The notes: generated by a model not told the origin, from the sequence alone. A stretch of 64,000 bases of DNA from UBA10649 sp963700255 (GCA_963700255.1 CAVOWW010000031.1:1-64000); one strand, 5' to 3'; counted from the first letter of the stretch, positions 1 to 9,466 are shown. Numbers and translations are program-made.

Positions 1-1664
1 ACTCCACTAATCCTCCGGGAGGTTGCGAACCTCCTGGAGGGTTCACATCCCTCAACTCAAGATACTCTTTCACCCGCTGTCCCTGCACCGCCCAGATACG
101 TGACGCGAAACCCTGAATGAAGTAGCGATCGTGCACCACAGCCAACACCGTGCCCTCGAAGTGCGTCAGCGCCTTTTCGAATTGCGTGCGTGACGGAATA
201 TCGAGGTGATTGAGTGGTTCGTCGATGATCAAGAAGTTGCAGCCCTGCGCCACGAGCAAAGCTAACATCAGCCGCGCGCGCTCACCGTAGGACAAGGAGT
301 GATTCGGCGTCAGCGGCTGATCGCCCGTGAATAGGAAGAAGTGCAAAAAACTGCGCGCCTCAGTTTCATTCATTACCGCCACTGCGCGCAGAGCTCTCCA
401 GCGGCGTCGAATTCAGATCGAGTGTATCTTGCTCTTGTGCAAAGTAGCCCGTGCGCACATTTGCACCTAAGCGAACGGCGCCGTTCAATGGCGGCACTTG
501 CCCCACAATCGTTTTGACCAACGTCGATTTACCGGTGCCGTTCTCGCCGATCAACGCAATGCGCTCGCCCTGCCGGATTGACAACGACACTTCACGCAGC
601 AGAAACTGATCGCCATAGCCTACACTCAACTCCTCCAGACGCAGCACGTCTTTGCCGCTCGCCGGCAAGTCACCGAAGTCCACTTTCATCTGCCAGCCCT
701 GCTTGGGCTTCTCCACGCGTTCATCGGATTCCAGATACCGATCGAGTTTCTTTTCGCGCGACTTGGCTTTCTTTGCCACTTTCTTCGCGAGGCGCCGCAC
801 ATTGGGTTGCCGCGGCGTCGTGCTACGCTCCACCGACCGTGAATGTTCCATCGTCCGCGCGATGTCCTGCTTCATCCGCCGGATTTCTGCTTCCTGCTGC
901 TTATATGCATCCCAGTGGCGCTCATGTTCGGCCAGGCTTTGCTCCAGATAAGCCATGTAGTTGCCCGCGTATTCACGCAACGTATGTGTTTGTGGATCGA
1001 GATAGACTACACGATTGATCGATTGATCGAGAAAGACGCGATCGTGCGAGACCAGCAATACCGCGCCCTTAAAGCGACTCAGCCACTCTTCTAACCATTC
1101 CAGCATCGGCAGATCGAGATGGTTGGTCGGTTCATCGAGCAGCAGCAGATTCGGCGCGTTGAGCAGAACTTGTGCCAGACCCAGCCGCGTCTTCTGCCCG
1201 CCGCTCAAGGTAGCGACTTCCTGATCAAGCGAAACCTGATCAAGGCCGAGATGTGTCAACACATTGTCGCGCAGAGATTGATCGGGATAACCACCGAGCG
1301 CCTCCAGCCGATCGAGTGCGGCCTGATATTCCGGCAAACGCGCGGGTTCGAGCGATGACGCCATCGCCAGCCGTTCGGCTTCGGCCGCGGCATCGACTCG
1401 TGGATCATGCAATGCGTCGGCCAACGTACACCCGATCGGGTAGTCCAGGCCCTGCCGCAAGTAGCCCACCCGCGTCTGCGGATCGATGAACACACTGCCG
1501 CGATCGGGCTGTTCTTCAGCCGCGACAATACGCAGCAGCGTCGTCTTGCCGCAGCCGTTCGGCCCCAGCAGACCTATGCGCTCGCCGGGGTTGATCTGAA
1601 ACGAAACGTCTTTGAAAATGAGTTGATTCGCAAAGGATTTGGCGAGGTTGTTGACTGACAGCAT
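1..1664 (-). pseudogene. ABC-F family ATPase, frameshifted and cut by the window edge
   Basis: A soluble ABC-F protein with two ATP-binding cassettes and no membrane segments; members act on the ribosome as translation factors or resistance proteins. The first cassette has Walker A GPNGCGKT (residues 34-41), signature LSGGQKTRLGLAQ and Walker B LLLLDEPTNHLD. A charged linker follows (about residues 240-320), then a second Walker A, GENGTGKST. The first frame stops at 366. The protein continues one frame over from about 373 to the edge with MNETEARSF, signature LSYGERARL, Walker B FLIIDEPLNHLD and switch VVHDRYFI. One shifted base near 370 therefore splits the second cassette; the overlap ATGAATGA could allow re-initiation. 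I chose the ATG at 1664 because GGGAG lies 7 bases upstream. No stop of the tail is reached in the window. Confidence 0.85.
12..40. repeat. Dispersed palindrome, copy 1 (CCTCCGGGAGGTTGCG family)
   Basis: Imperfect hairpin: the arm CCTCCGGGAGGTT faces AACCTCCTGGAGG across a short GCG loop. The same core recurs as a perfect palindrome at 10457-10488, so this is a dispersed element of the first part of the window. It sits in the reading frame of the ABC-F tail. Confidence 0.6.
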
Positions 1665-1696
1665 GTTGGAAACTCCCGTGAATGCGCCCCTGCGGA

Positions 1697-1729
1697 GCAA
1701 AACAAAAAGCCGAGGGATATGCCCTCGGC
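1697..1729 (-). terminator. Rho-independent terminator or attenuator upstream of the ABC-F gene
   Basis: On the minus strand a hairpin with arms GCCGAGGG and CCCTCGGC and loop CATAT is followed by TTTTTGTTTT. It lies only about 33 bases before the ABC-F start. It may end transcripts from the secreted-protein genes upstream, or act as a leader attenuator of the ABC-F gene. Confidence 0.65.
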
Positions 1730-1738
1730 CTTGTGGTG

Positions 1739-1805
1739 AAAACCTGCCAGGTTTGGCACAGCCGGTCGGCGATCAGAAATGATCAGGCCAGACCTGGCAG
1801 GTTTT
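1739..1805. repeat. Inverted repeat with 14-bp arms (AAAACCTGCCAGGT)
   Basis: Perfect 14-base arms at 1739-1752 and 1792-1805 enclose 39 bases. It has the look of the small palindromic intergenic repeats common in Chloroflexota. The rest of the 312-base gap 1665-1976 holds only the hairpins listed on either side. Confidence 0.6.
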
Positions 1806-1916
1806 GAAGGTCAGCATTCCCGAAACTACGTGCGACTTAGGCGAACAGCTTTATCACGGGTGATTCCTTTACTGGGAAGTTGACGCGATTATACCATGCC
1901 TTATCCGCACAACAAC

Positions 1917-1945
1917 GAGCCTCGCTTCAAATAGAAGCGAGGCTC
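1917..1945 (-). terminator. Hairpin terminator after the secreted-protein operon
   Basis: Perfect 12-base arms, GAGCCTCGCTTC and GAAGCGAGGCTC, with a 5-base loop lie 32 bases past the stop at 1977. Only a weak T-rich stretch (GTTGTTGTG) follows on the minus strand. Confidence 0.55.
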
Positions 1946-1976
1946 GCGCCAGCCAAGTCCTTGATCTCGATAACGT

Positions 1977-2810
1977 TCAGCGCAGAACGACGGGCAAGAA
2001 CACCTGCCAACCCGGACCGGAGGTCTGCGCTAACAGATGGAACACATCGCCCGGATCGCCTTCCGGGCTCAGACGGACCTCAAATACGATCGGTCGATTC
2101 AGGACCGACAGCTGCACAGCGAATGACTGAGAAGCGAGCGGCGGCAAAGTCGCAGGCTCGGTGATCAACTCAGTCACGAAGGGCAACTGCGCGGCGATGT
2201 CGGGGATGAGATCTGCAAGCGGCAGCCAGACTTCGGGCTGCAACGCAGTGGCGCTTTCCAACGTCATGGTCACCGCCTGCTCGTTCACGATCTTCACCGT
2301 TACTTGATCGCGCGCCAGCCAGTTGAACTCGAGACCGGCAAACAACGGCACGGGCGCTAAGGTGGTCGTGTCGCTTAGCCACGCCGCGCCGGAAACCTGG
2401 TCCAGACGCAGCTGCGGTTGATCGGTACACAATCCCAACAGCACCCGATCGACGTCGTAGGCGACGCCGTTGCTAAAGTGGAACCGATAGGTATCTGTGC
2501 CGGGATCATACCCGCTCGATGGGTCTAGATTTCCGAACGGATTGAGCGTGTCCGTATAGATCTGCGTCGGCGTCTGGATGTTGCTCAATCGCAGGCGCAC
2601 ACCCGTGGCATCGTAGCCCGTGCTGTTGCCAAAGTCCCACGTATAACAGTATTCGCTGGGCGGGCTGAAGGCTGTCGCAGCATGACTGGACGCGACCGGC
2701 GGTGAGGTCGGCGCGCGCGCCAGGGCGCTGCTGGCCAACAAGCCAATCATCATGATCAGGCTCGCAGCCGCCAGCGCCGCGGCAGAGATGAGCATTTTAG
2801 TGCGTGACAT
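1977..2810 (-). CDS. Secreted protein with Chloroflexota-type FLPVVLR tail, function unknown
   Basis: 277 residues. The N-terminus has basic residues (MSRTK) and a hydrophobic stretch (about residues 7-30) ending in SSALARA, so a Sec signal peptide is likely. The mature part is rich in beta-prone segments without a catalytic motif I recognise. It begins with a Trp/Tyr/Cys segment (EYCYTWDFGNSTGYDATGV) resembling surface adhesion-like modules. The last residues are GWQVFLPVVLR; this short hydrophobic tail ending in LPxVxR recurs on secreted proteins of Chloroflexota and may be a sorting or anchoring signal (from memory of the phylum, not shown here). It starts 10 bases after the 220-residue gene, with AGGGGG as ribosome site, so the two form an operon. 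Confidence 0.7.
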   Translation of the reverse strand: MSRTKMLISAAALAAASLIMMIGLLASSALARAPTSPPVASSHAATAFSPPSEYCYTWDFGNSTGYDATGVRLRLSNIQTPTQIYTDTLNPFGNLDPSSGYDPGTDTYRFHFSNGVAYDVDRVLLGLCTDQPQLRLDQVSGAAWLSDTTTLAPVPLFAGLEFNWLARDQVTVKIVNEQAVTMTLESATALQPEVWLPLADLIPDIAAQLPFVTELITEPATLPPLASQSFAVQLSVLNRPIVFEVRLSPEGDPGDVFHLLAQTSGPGWQVFLPVVLR

Positions 2811-2820
2811 GGCGCGCCCC

Positions 2821-3483
2821 CTACGGCAATGCGCCGGTGGGTATGAAGACGCGCTTGCCCGTCACGCGCTCCACATCAATCGAGATGCCGGTCGGCGCTA
2901 TCGCCAGATCGCCGGGCGCATTCGCCGTGTAGACCGCATCCACATCCAGCTCAAGCGGGCTGAGGATCACCAGATAACCGATGAACACCGGCATGGGCGA
3001 AGGCAAAGCGACACCGGGATAGATGATCGCCCACAGGTTATTGCAATCGTCCATCGTGGCATAGTCGGGCCCCAACGTCATGGTCATGTATTTTGTAGGC
3101 TCGACTTGTTGTGGCTCGCGGACAATCAGCGGATTCTGCGGGTTAGACTGATTGACCAGCACCAGGAATTTCTTACGCAGCGGGACCTGTTTGTAAGCGG
3201 GGTTATGGATGTTAATCTCAGTGGCATAGTTACCGGGCTTGACGACCGGTTCACCAGGCGCGGGTTGAGCCGAGCCGGTGGTGCGCTGGTAACCGCATAC
3301 GAACTTCGCGGCGTAGCTCCAGGCGTATTGGCCATGCGTGGCAATCTGAGCCGCCGGTGCAGCTTCAGGGGCGGCAGAGCCAGCGGCGCTGGCCGACGGC
3401 TGCTGCAGGAATACGCTGAGCACCAGCAGAAACACGATCACCTGCGCGAGCAACAGGACAGGCACGAAATACTTGCGTAACAT
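2821..3483 (-). CDS. Secreted protein of unknown function
   Basis: 220 residues, first gene of a two-gene operon. GAGGAG lies 8 bases before the ATG. Residues 5-34 form a signal peptide or N-terminal membrane anchor followed by an Ala/Pro-rich linker. The mature domain starts with YAAKFVCGYQ and continues PGNYATEINIHNP and KKFLVLVNQSNP. This looks like a compact beta-sandwich with conserved Asn and Cys residues, seen in small secreted proteins of Chloroflexota and cyanobacteria. Two Cys (in KFVCG and MDDCN) could form a disulfide. No enzyme motif is visible. Like its neighbour it is probably exported and acts at the cell surface. Confidence 0.65.
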   Translation of the reverse strand: MLRKYFVPVLLLAQVIVFLLVLSVFLQQPSASAAGSAAPEAAPAAQIATHGQYAWSYAAKFVCGYQRTTGSAQPAPGEPVVKPGNYATEINIHNPAYKQVPLRKKFLVLVNQSNPQNPLIVREPQQVEPTKYMTMTLGPDYATMDDCNNLWAIIYPGVALPSPMPVFIGYLVILSPLELDVDAVYTANAPGDLAIAPTGISIDVERVTGKRVFIPTGALP

Positions 3484-3689
3484 GCGATATCTCCTCTCTG
3501 GGCCATTGGCTACTAAGAGTTTTCAGGATTGGCACACACCAATCGGGACGAGTATCATGGTTGTGTAAGCGTGCTAGCGGACACTACGGGGACTTGGCTA
3601 TGTACACAATAGATCATATCTAGTCACAAGTCAATTAGAATTTTGTCCTAACGAATACAATTCCCCTGTGAAAACTTATGCAAGTCACA

Positions 3690-3726
3690 AAAAAACCGAG
3701 GCACCGCTGGTCATGATGTCTCGGTT
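3690..3726 (-). terminator. Terminator of the ABC-2 exporter operon
   Basis: On the minus strand AACCGAG and CTCGGTT enclose 19 bases and are followed by a run of T. It lies 41 bases beyond the stop of the distal permease gene. The rest of the AT-rich gap 3484-3766 probably holds the promoter of the secreted-protein pair. Confidence 0.7.
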
Positions 3727-3766
3727 GTGAAGCCAGGCGCATGTCGGCTTGGCGAAAGCCGTATTA

Positions 3767-4972
3767 TCAATCCAATCGCATCCGGCGCACACCGATGGCA
3801 AAATAGATCGCGGCAAAGACCAGCAGCACTGCCGCGTCTAGCCACACGTCACTCAGCCCCTTGCCGTACACGATGATGTCGGTTAATCCTTGCATAGCCC
3901 ACGTCGAGGGCAGCACCTTCACGAGCGTCTGATAGATTGGCGGCGTGATCTCCAACGGCCACCAGCAGCCGCCCAGCGCCGCGAATAACATCGCAAACAA
4001 GATCGACAGGCCGCCCGCCTGGCTCATAGTGCGCGAGAACGTGCCCAGCATGATTCCAAAGGCCGTGCCCGCCAGCCCAAACGTGATCAGCATCACGGCC
4101 AGCGCCGGCGGATCGTTGCCGTAGGGCACGCTCAACACCAACGCACCGAAGCCCACCATCAAGATCATCTGCACCAGGCCCAACGCAAAACGCCCGGAAA
4201 AGTTGCCGCCCAAAATGATCGAGTTGCGCATGGGCATCACGGCCAAACGTCGCGCTGTGCCGTTGACGCGCTCGTATACCAGAAAGCCCGCCACACCAAA
4301 CAGCGTTGTCATCACCCACGTCACCAACTGCCCCGGCGAGGATTGCGCAAAACCCTCGCCGGACTGAACGGTGTCTGTCATAGCGGGCTGCGTCGCTTCC
4401 AGGCGCGCAGGTGGATTCTTCAACAAACCCTGCGCCGTCTTCAAACTGGCGTTGAAGAAAGCCTGCTTCGCCTGTTCATCGGCAAACGGCTTGATGCGTT
4501 CGGCTTCGCTCACCGCAATCCGCGCCGCCGCGATCGCGCCGCTGGTCTGCTCCATGATCGCGCGCGCATCTCGCTCCACCGCCAACGATCGATTATCGTT
4601 GGCCGCTTTCAGATCGAGATCGATCGACTGGCCGTTCAGCGCCGCGGCCTGGAATCCGATCGGGATCACCAACACCCCGATCGCTTTTTCGTCCTCAAAG
4701 GCCCGATCGGCTTCGGCCTGCGATAACGCTTCGGTGCGCATCACTTGCGACGTTTGCAGGGCCGTCCTAAATTCCTGCGACAACGTGCTTTGATCAAGAT
4801 CGACGACCATCACCACCGGCCGCGTGTCACTATCGGAGTTGCTGTTGCCGCTCAGCGCCGAACCGACGATGACGGTGAACAGCAGCGGCAGGATTAGAAA
4901 AAACACAATCGTCGATCGATCTTCAAACTCAATGCGGATGTGATTCCACGCAATCGCCAGCAACTTGCTCAT
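3767..4972 (-). CDS. ABC-2 type transporter permease, distal copy
   Basis: 401-residue membrane subunit of an ABC exporter. One membrane helix lies near residues 20-40 (TIVFFLILPLLFTVIVGSAL). A long extracytoplasmic domain follows (about residues 45-215), then a C-terminal bundle of five hydrophobic helices (from about residue 220). This is the usual NatB/YhaP/DrrB-like layout. The operon order is ATPase, permease, permease, so the two permeases probably pair with one ATPase dimer. A GTG at 4981 is possible, but the ATG at 4972 has AGGTGA 5 bases upstream and starts directly with MSKLLAIAW, so I used it. The substrate (drug, ion or lipid) cannot be told from the sequence. Confidence 0.88.
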   Translation of the reverse strand: MSKLLAIAWNHIRIEFEDRSTIVFFLILPLLFTVIVGSALSGNSNSDSDTRPVVMVVDLDQSTLSQEFRTALQTSQVMRTEALSQAEADRAFEDEKAIGVLVIPIGFQAAALNGQSIDLDLKAANDNRSLAVERDARAIMEQTSGAIAAARIAVSEAERIKPFADEQAKQAFFNASLKTAQGLLKNPPARLEATQPAMTDTVQSGEGFAQSSPGQLVTWVMTTLFGVAGFLVYERVNGTARRLAVMPMRNSIILGGNFSGRFALGLVQMILMVGFGALVLSVPYGNDPPALAVMLITFGLAGTAFGIMLGTFSRTMSQAGGLSILFAMLFAALGGCWWPLEITPPIYQTLVKVLPSTWAMQGLTDIIVYGKGLSDVWLDAAVLLVFAAIYFAIGVRRMRLD

Positions 4973-5056
4973 GCATTTCACCTATTGGAGCGAGGTCAAA
5001 GACGCGGCGCTGCCTGCGGCCGGCCCTCGCTTACCGGGCGACCACAAAAGTCGCCC

Positions 5057-6328
5057 CTACCGATACTGCCTACGAAACATCACCGTCGCAATCGAAAACA
5101 GCACCGCACCCATGATCGTCAAGGCGACAATCGGCAGCAGCACGGCTTGCAGATCGCCGCCCAAGCCCAGTGCCTCAAACCCTTCCAGCGCCCACGCGTT
5201 GGGCGTGATGAGGCTGATCTGTTGCAAGAACTCCGGGTAATTCTGGCGCGGCACGAAGTTGCCCGCCAGCCCCGCAAAGACCAGCGCCATCATCGAACCA
5301 AGCGACATGGCCTGTCCCGGCGATTTGGCATACGCGGCGATCAACGCGCCCCAGCCCGTGGCTGCGAACACCGTCGCGACGATTAAGACGATTAAGGCCA
5401 CAGGCGCGCCCCAGCGCACGCCAAAGGCCAACGCGCTGAACGCGATCAAGATCACCATCTGTGCGAGGCCGGTCAGGAAGATGCCGCTGACTTTGCCGCC
5501 CAGCACCTGCGTGGGTGAACTGGGCGAAATCAACAAGCGCTGCAGCGTGCCCCACTGCCGCTCGGCCAGCACGCTCCGTGCGCCCAGCGAGACGGTGAAC
5601 ATCAGGAACAGCACGGCCATGCTCGGCGCCATGTAGGCCATCCAGTCAAAGCCGCCGGAATTATTCTGTGCTCCTGCAGATTGCACCGTCAGCTTCATTT
5701 GTTCGACTTGCGCGGCCTGCTCACCCACGCGCATCCCGATCTCGTTGCCGATCTTCTGCATGTCTTGTGGTGACACAGCGCCGCTCATGATCAACTGCGT
5801 GATCGCGGTCTGCGCCGCCGCGCCCGCCGTGGACATGCGATTGAGCACCGCGTTGACGATACTCCGCACGATCGACGAACTGATCGGCCGTGCAGGGCTG
5901 GCATACACTTCTACCACGCTCTGCTCGCGCTCCATCAAAGCCGCGAAATCACCTTGCTGCAATGCCGCCGGGATGATCTTCTCGGTAAAGCCCGCCGGGA
6001 TGATGATGGCCGCAGCGACTTGGTCTTCTTCCACAGCTTTGCGCGCGGCAGGCTCGTCGGTCGAGGTAGTGGCGTCGATCAAATCGGCGAGATCCGGCGA
6101 TTGAAACGCCTGCACGATCGGCTGACTCATCTGCCCGCCGTCCAGATCAACGATGATCACCGGAATATCACTCAGCCCCGCCGCTTGTCCGCCGCCCGTC
6201 AAGCGGCCAAAGGCAAACGCCATCGCCAGCGTCAGCGCGATCGGCATCGCCAGCATCCACACCAGCGAGGACGGATCGCGGAACATGATCTTCAAGTCCT
6301 TGAGGGCGATGTTCAGTAATTTCTTCAT
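5057..6328 (-). CDS. ABC-2 type transporter permease, proximal copy
   Basis: 423 residues with the same architecture as its downstream neighbour. A first helix around residues 22-42 (SLVWMLAMPIALTLAMAFAFG) is followed by a large periplasmic/extracellular region (about residues 45-225) and five C-terminal helices from about residue 230. The start MKKLLNIALKDLKIMFRDP is the standard opening of ABC-2 permeases. It lies between the ATPase gene (210-base gap) and the second permease (84-base gap), all on the minus strand. The two permeases are paralogues and may form a heterodimer. The gap 6329-6538 carries fragments of dispersed repeats (see 16840) and no gene. Confidence 0.88.
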   Translation of the reverse strand: MKKLLNIALKDLKIMFRDPSSLVWMLAMPIALTLAMAFAFGRLTGGGQAAGLSDIPVIIVDLDGGQMSQPIVQAFQSPDLADLIDATTSTDEPAARKAVEEDQVAAAIIIPAGFTEKIIPAALQQGDFAALMEREQSVVEVYASPARPISSSIVRSIVNAVLNRMSTAGAAAQTAITQLIMSGAVSPQDMQKIGNEIGMRVGEQAAQVEQMKLTVQSAGAQNNSGGFDWMAYMAPSMAVLFLMFTVSLGARSVLAERQWGTLQRLLISPSSPTQVLGGKVSGIFLTGLAQMVILIAFSALAFGVRWGAPVALIVLIVATVFAATGWGALIAAYAKSPGQAMSLGSMMALVFAGLAGNFVPRQNYPEFLQQISLITPNAWALEGFEALGLGGDLQAVLLPIVALTIMGAVLFSIATVMFRRQYR

Positions 6329-6538
6329 CGCAATTCCTTTTCATCCACAAAGTCCACGAAGGAGCACGAAGGCTGTTCATGCTTCGCTTCGTGTAATTTC
6401 GTGTTTGTAGAGCGATTGCCTAATGAATGCACGTCTGGATTCGAGGCTTCAGCCGGAAACCGCCCAACCCTAGAAGGGTGCTTCGTTCAGGCCCGGCTCC
6501 CAATCGGCGTAACCCGAAACGGAAATCGCTATAGTGGA

Positions 6539-7483
6539 TCAATCCCTTAACGCCCGGCCCGTCAACTGCAAGAACACCGTCTCCAGATTCGGCTCCTGAA
6601 TATCCACCGAATGGATGCGGATGCCCGCGTCGTTGGCGCGCGTCACTGCCGGGGCCAGCGCTTCTTCGGCTTCAGGCACCACCAGCACAACTTCATGATC
6701 GGCCGCCGAGCACTTCACCACGCCGGGAATACCGCTCAGCGCTTGCGCCAGTTTCTCCGCGTCGTCCTCCTCGCCGATGTGCAGCCGCAGCGTGTCATAT
6801 TCGCCCACGATCTGGGTCAGTTCCTTCTGCGTGCCCAGCGCGATCAACTTGCCGTGATCGATGATGCCCACGCGATCGGACAGTTCCTGCGCTTCTTCCA
6901 TGTAGTGCGTGGTGTACAGCACCGTCATGCCCTGCTTGTTCAAGTCCTTCACCGTATCGAGGATGCTGCGGCGGCTCTGCGGATCGATGCCCACCGTCGG
7001 CTCATCCATGTAGATGATGCGCGGCTTGTGCAGCAGCCCCACGCCGATGTTCACGCGCCGCTTCATGCCGCCCGAATACGTCTCGATTTTGGCATTGGCC
7101 TTGTCTGTCAACCCGATCTGCCCCAGCACCTCGTTCACCCGTTGCTTCAACGCCGCGCCGCCCATGCCATACATGCGTCCCCAGAACTCCAGGTTCTCGC
7201 GCGCACTGAGCATGTTGTACAAGGCGATGTCCTGCGGCACCACGCCGATGACTTCGCGCACCTGCAGCGACTCGCGTGTGACCGAATGCCCGCCGATGAT
7301 GGCATCGCCGCTCGTCGGCTTCAGCAGACACGACAACACGGAGATCGTCGTGGTCTTGCCGGCGCCGTTAGGGCCGAGCAAGCTGAAGATTTCGCCTGCT
7401 TCAATGGCAAAACTCACGCCGTCGACGGCGGCAAAATCGCCATACTTCTTGACCAGATTTTGGACTTCCAGAATGGGTGGCAT
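6539..7483 (-). CDS. ABC transporter ATP-binding protein (DrrA/NatA-like)
   Basis: 314-residue ATPase driving the two ABC-2 permeases encoded downstream. It has Walker A GPNGAGKTT (about residues 37-45), signature YSGGMKRRVNIGVGL, Walker B IIYMDEPTVGID and switch His in YTTHYMEEA. A C-terminal DUF4162-type extension of about 80 residues (from about residue 230) is typical of drug- and polymer-export ATPases of the DRA family. I chose the ATG at 7483 (MPPILEVQNL) because GGAGGT lies 7 bases upstream; an ATG-like extension to 7519 has no such site. It is the first gene of the minus-strand exporter operon. Confidence 0.92.
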   Translation of the reverse strand: MPPILEVQNLVKKYGDFAAVDGVSFAIEAGEIFSLLGPNGAGKTTTISVLSCLLKPTSGDAIIGGHSVTRESLQVREVIGVVPQDIALYNMLSARENLEFWGRMYGMGGAALKQRVNEVLGQIGLTDKANAKIETYSGGMKRRVNIGVGLLHKPRIIYMDEPTVGIDPQSRRSILDTVKDLNKQGMTVLYTTHYMEEAQELSDRVGIIDHGKLIALGTQKELTQIVGEYDTLRLHIGEEDDAEKLAQALSGIPGVVKCSAADHEVVLVVPEAEEALAPAVTRANDAGIRIHSVDIQEPNLETVFLQLTGRALRD

Positions 7484-7581
7484 AAACCTGACCTCCAGAA
7501 CTGCCAGACAGTTTAGCAAAAGCGCCGTCGTCTGTCATGTGCCGATCGGCCTATTTGACGGCATATCGCCGCCATAAACAA

Positions 7582-7622
7582 CAACCGCGCCATCCCGCAT
7601 CATCGATCGGGGTTGGCGCGGT
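7582..7622 (-). terminator. Terminator of the pyrophosphatase gene
   Basis: On the minus strand ACCGCGCCA and TGGCGCGGT form a stem, followed by TTGTTGTTT. It begins about 20 bases beyond the ppa stop. Confidence 0.7.
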
Positions 7623-7641
7623 ATTCAGTCAATCAACCAGT

Positions 7642-8172
7642 CTACTTGATCTTCGTCTGGTACAACTCCACCCCGTGCCGAATAGCCGTGCGCGCCTGCG
7701 CGGCCCCTTCCCACCCGATGGTTTTGACGCTGACCCCTTCCAGGTCTTTGTACACGGCGAAGAAGTGCGCCACCTCGTGCAGGAAGTGCTGCGGAATATC
7801 GGTGATGTCGTGATAGTCGCGGCTGAGCGGATCGCTGGCGGGCACCGCCAGAATCTTCTCGTCGGGCAGGCCGCGATCCGTCATGCGAAACAGGCCGAGC
7901 GGGCGCGCCTCGATCACGCAGCCGGGAAACGACGGCTCGCTCACCATCACCAGCACGTCCAGCGGATCGCCGTCTTCGTAGAACGTCTGCGGAATGAAGC
8001 CGTAATCGCCCGGATAAACGATGGACGAATACAAGACCCGATCGAGTTTCAACATGCCCAGTTCCTTGTCCAACTCGTACTTGTTACGCGATCCCTTGGG
8101 GATCTCGACGACCATGTTGATCACATTGGGGATGTCGGCCCCGGCGGGCACTTCTTTCCAGAGGTTAATCAT
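7642..8172 (-). CDS. ppa: Inorganic pyrophosphatase, family I
   Basis: 176 residues, the normal length for soluble bacterial family I enzymes, which hydrolyse pyrophosphate to two phosphates with Mg2+ and pull biosynthetic reactions forward. The signature EDGDPLDVLV (residues 66-75) carries the metal-binding Asp cluster (D67, D69, D72). EIPKGSRNKYE near residue 23 and YPGDYGFIPQT near residue 53 are the other conserved active-site segments. AAGGAG lies just upstream of the ATG. It is a single gene with its own terminator, divergent from the deacylase gene at 8306. Confidence 0.95.
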   Translation of the reverse strand: MINLWKEVPAGADIPNVINMVVEIPKGSRNKYELDKELGMLKLDRVLYSSIVYPGDYGFIPQTFYEDGDPLDVLVMVSEPSFPGCVIEARPLGLFRMTDRGLPDEKILAVPASDPLSRDYHDITDIPQHFLHEVAHFFAVYKDLEGVSVKTIGWEGAAQARTAIRHGVELYQTKIK

Positions 8173-8305
8173 GCGGCTCCTTCATGTCGGTTCGGGTTGC
8201 GCCGATTGTAACATCGTTCACGCGAAACCGGCAACACGCCGTGAGTAGCGCAAGTTGGCAATTTGCGATACAGTTTCCCGCACGACATCTATCAGCGAGG
8301 CCAAC

Positions 8306-9466
8306 GTGACCCAGCTAACCATCGATCGCCACTATCTCCATCACACGCTCGTCGATCTCGTCCGCATCAACTCGATCAATCCGTCGTTGATGCCGGGCGG
8401 CGCGGGCGAAAGAGAAATCGCCGCGTATGTGATGCAAGCCATGCAGCAACTGGGCATGGCTGTGGCGCAGCACGAACCCGCGCCTCAGCGCATCAGCATC
8501 GTCGGCACACTGCGCGGCACGGGCGACGGCAAGTCGTTGATGCTCAACGGCCACATCGACACCGTGAGCGTGGAACACATGCCGAATCCGTTCTCGGCTG
8601 ACATCCGCGACGGCAAGTTATATGGGCGCGGCGCGTACGACATGAAAGGCAGCGTCGCCGCGATGTTGGCCGCCGTGAAAGCGCTGCGCGATGCCGGCGC
8701 TTCTTTGAAAGGCGATCTGCTGCTCGCTGCCGTGGCCGACGAAGAGTACGCCAGCCTTGGCACGGCAGATATTGCCACACGGTACCAGCCCGACGCGGCC
8801 ATCGTCACCGAACCGACCGAGTTGCAGCTCGCCATCGCGCACAAAGGTTTCGTCTGGCTGGAAATCGCCACGATCGGCAAAGCCGCGCACGGCAGCCGCC
8901 CGCAACTGGGCATCGACGCCAACCTGAAAATGGGGCGCTTCTTGCACGAACTCGATCACCTGGAGCAGGCACTGCGCGCGCGCGGACCTCATCCGCTGAT
9001 CGGACCGCCCACGCTGCACGCCGCCATGATCAACGGCGGGCGCGAGATGAGCGTCATTGCCGATCGGTGTGAGCTGCGCGTCGAGCGCCGCACGCTTCCC
9101 GGAGAGACTGAAGCGCAAACGGTTGTAGAATTGCAGGCCATACTCAATCGGCTCTCTGCCTCCGACGAAGATTTCCACGCCACGGTGCAATCATTCTTCG
9201 CGCGCGAGCCGTTCGAGGTGGCCGCTGACGCACCCATCGTGCAAGCGGTACAAGCCGCCGCTGTCGATGTGCTCGCACATTCGATCGATCCCGGCGGCGT
9301 CTCCTTCTGGACCGATGCCGCCCTGCTCGCCGCAGCGGGAATCCCCACGGTGGTTTACGGGCCGATCGGGGCCGGGGCGCATGCCGCCGAAGAATGGGTC
9401 GATCTGCATTCGGTGGAACGGGCCGCCCTCGTCTACGCTCAGACGGCGCTCACATACTGCCAGTGA
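8306..9466 (+). CDS. M20 family metallopeptidase / ArgE-DapE-type deacylase
   Basis: 386 residues if started at the GTG at 8306, which has GAGG 5 bases upstream; a TTG at 8255 would add 17 unconserved residues. Dizinc-site residues of the family are visible: H83 and D85 in LNGHIDTV, D112 in GRGAYDMKG, and the catalytic E146 with E147 in DEEYASLGT. A lid/dimerisation domain follows (about residues 175-290, starting HKGFVWLEI) and the C-terminal part returns to the catalytic fold. It should hydrolyse an amide (N-acyl amino acid or dipeptide). ArgE, DapE and carboxypeptidase functions cannot be separated, and no arginine or lysine genes lie nearby. Confidence 0.88.
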   Translation: MTQLTIDRHYLHHTLVDLVRINSINPSLMPGGAGEREIAAYVMQAMQQLGMAVAQHEPAPQRISIVGTLRGTGDGKSLMLNGHIDTVSVEHMPNPFSADIRDGKLYGRGAYDMKGSVAAMLAAVKALRDAGASLKGDLLLAAVADEEYASLGTADIATRYQPDAAIVTEPTELQLAIAHKGFVWLEIATIGKAAHGSRPQLGIDANLKMGRFLHELDHLEQALRARGPHPLIGPPTLHAAMINGGREMSVIADRCELRVERRTLPGETEAQTVVELQAILNRLSASDEDFHATVQSFFAREPFEVAADAPIVQAVQAAAVDVLAHSIDPGGVSFWTDAALLAAAGIPTVVYGPIGAGAHAAEEWVDLHSVERAALVYAQTALTYCQ

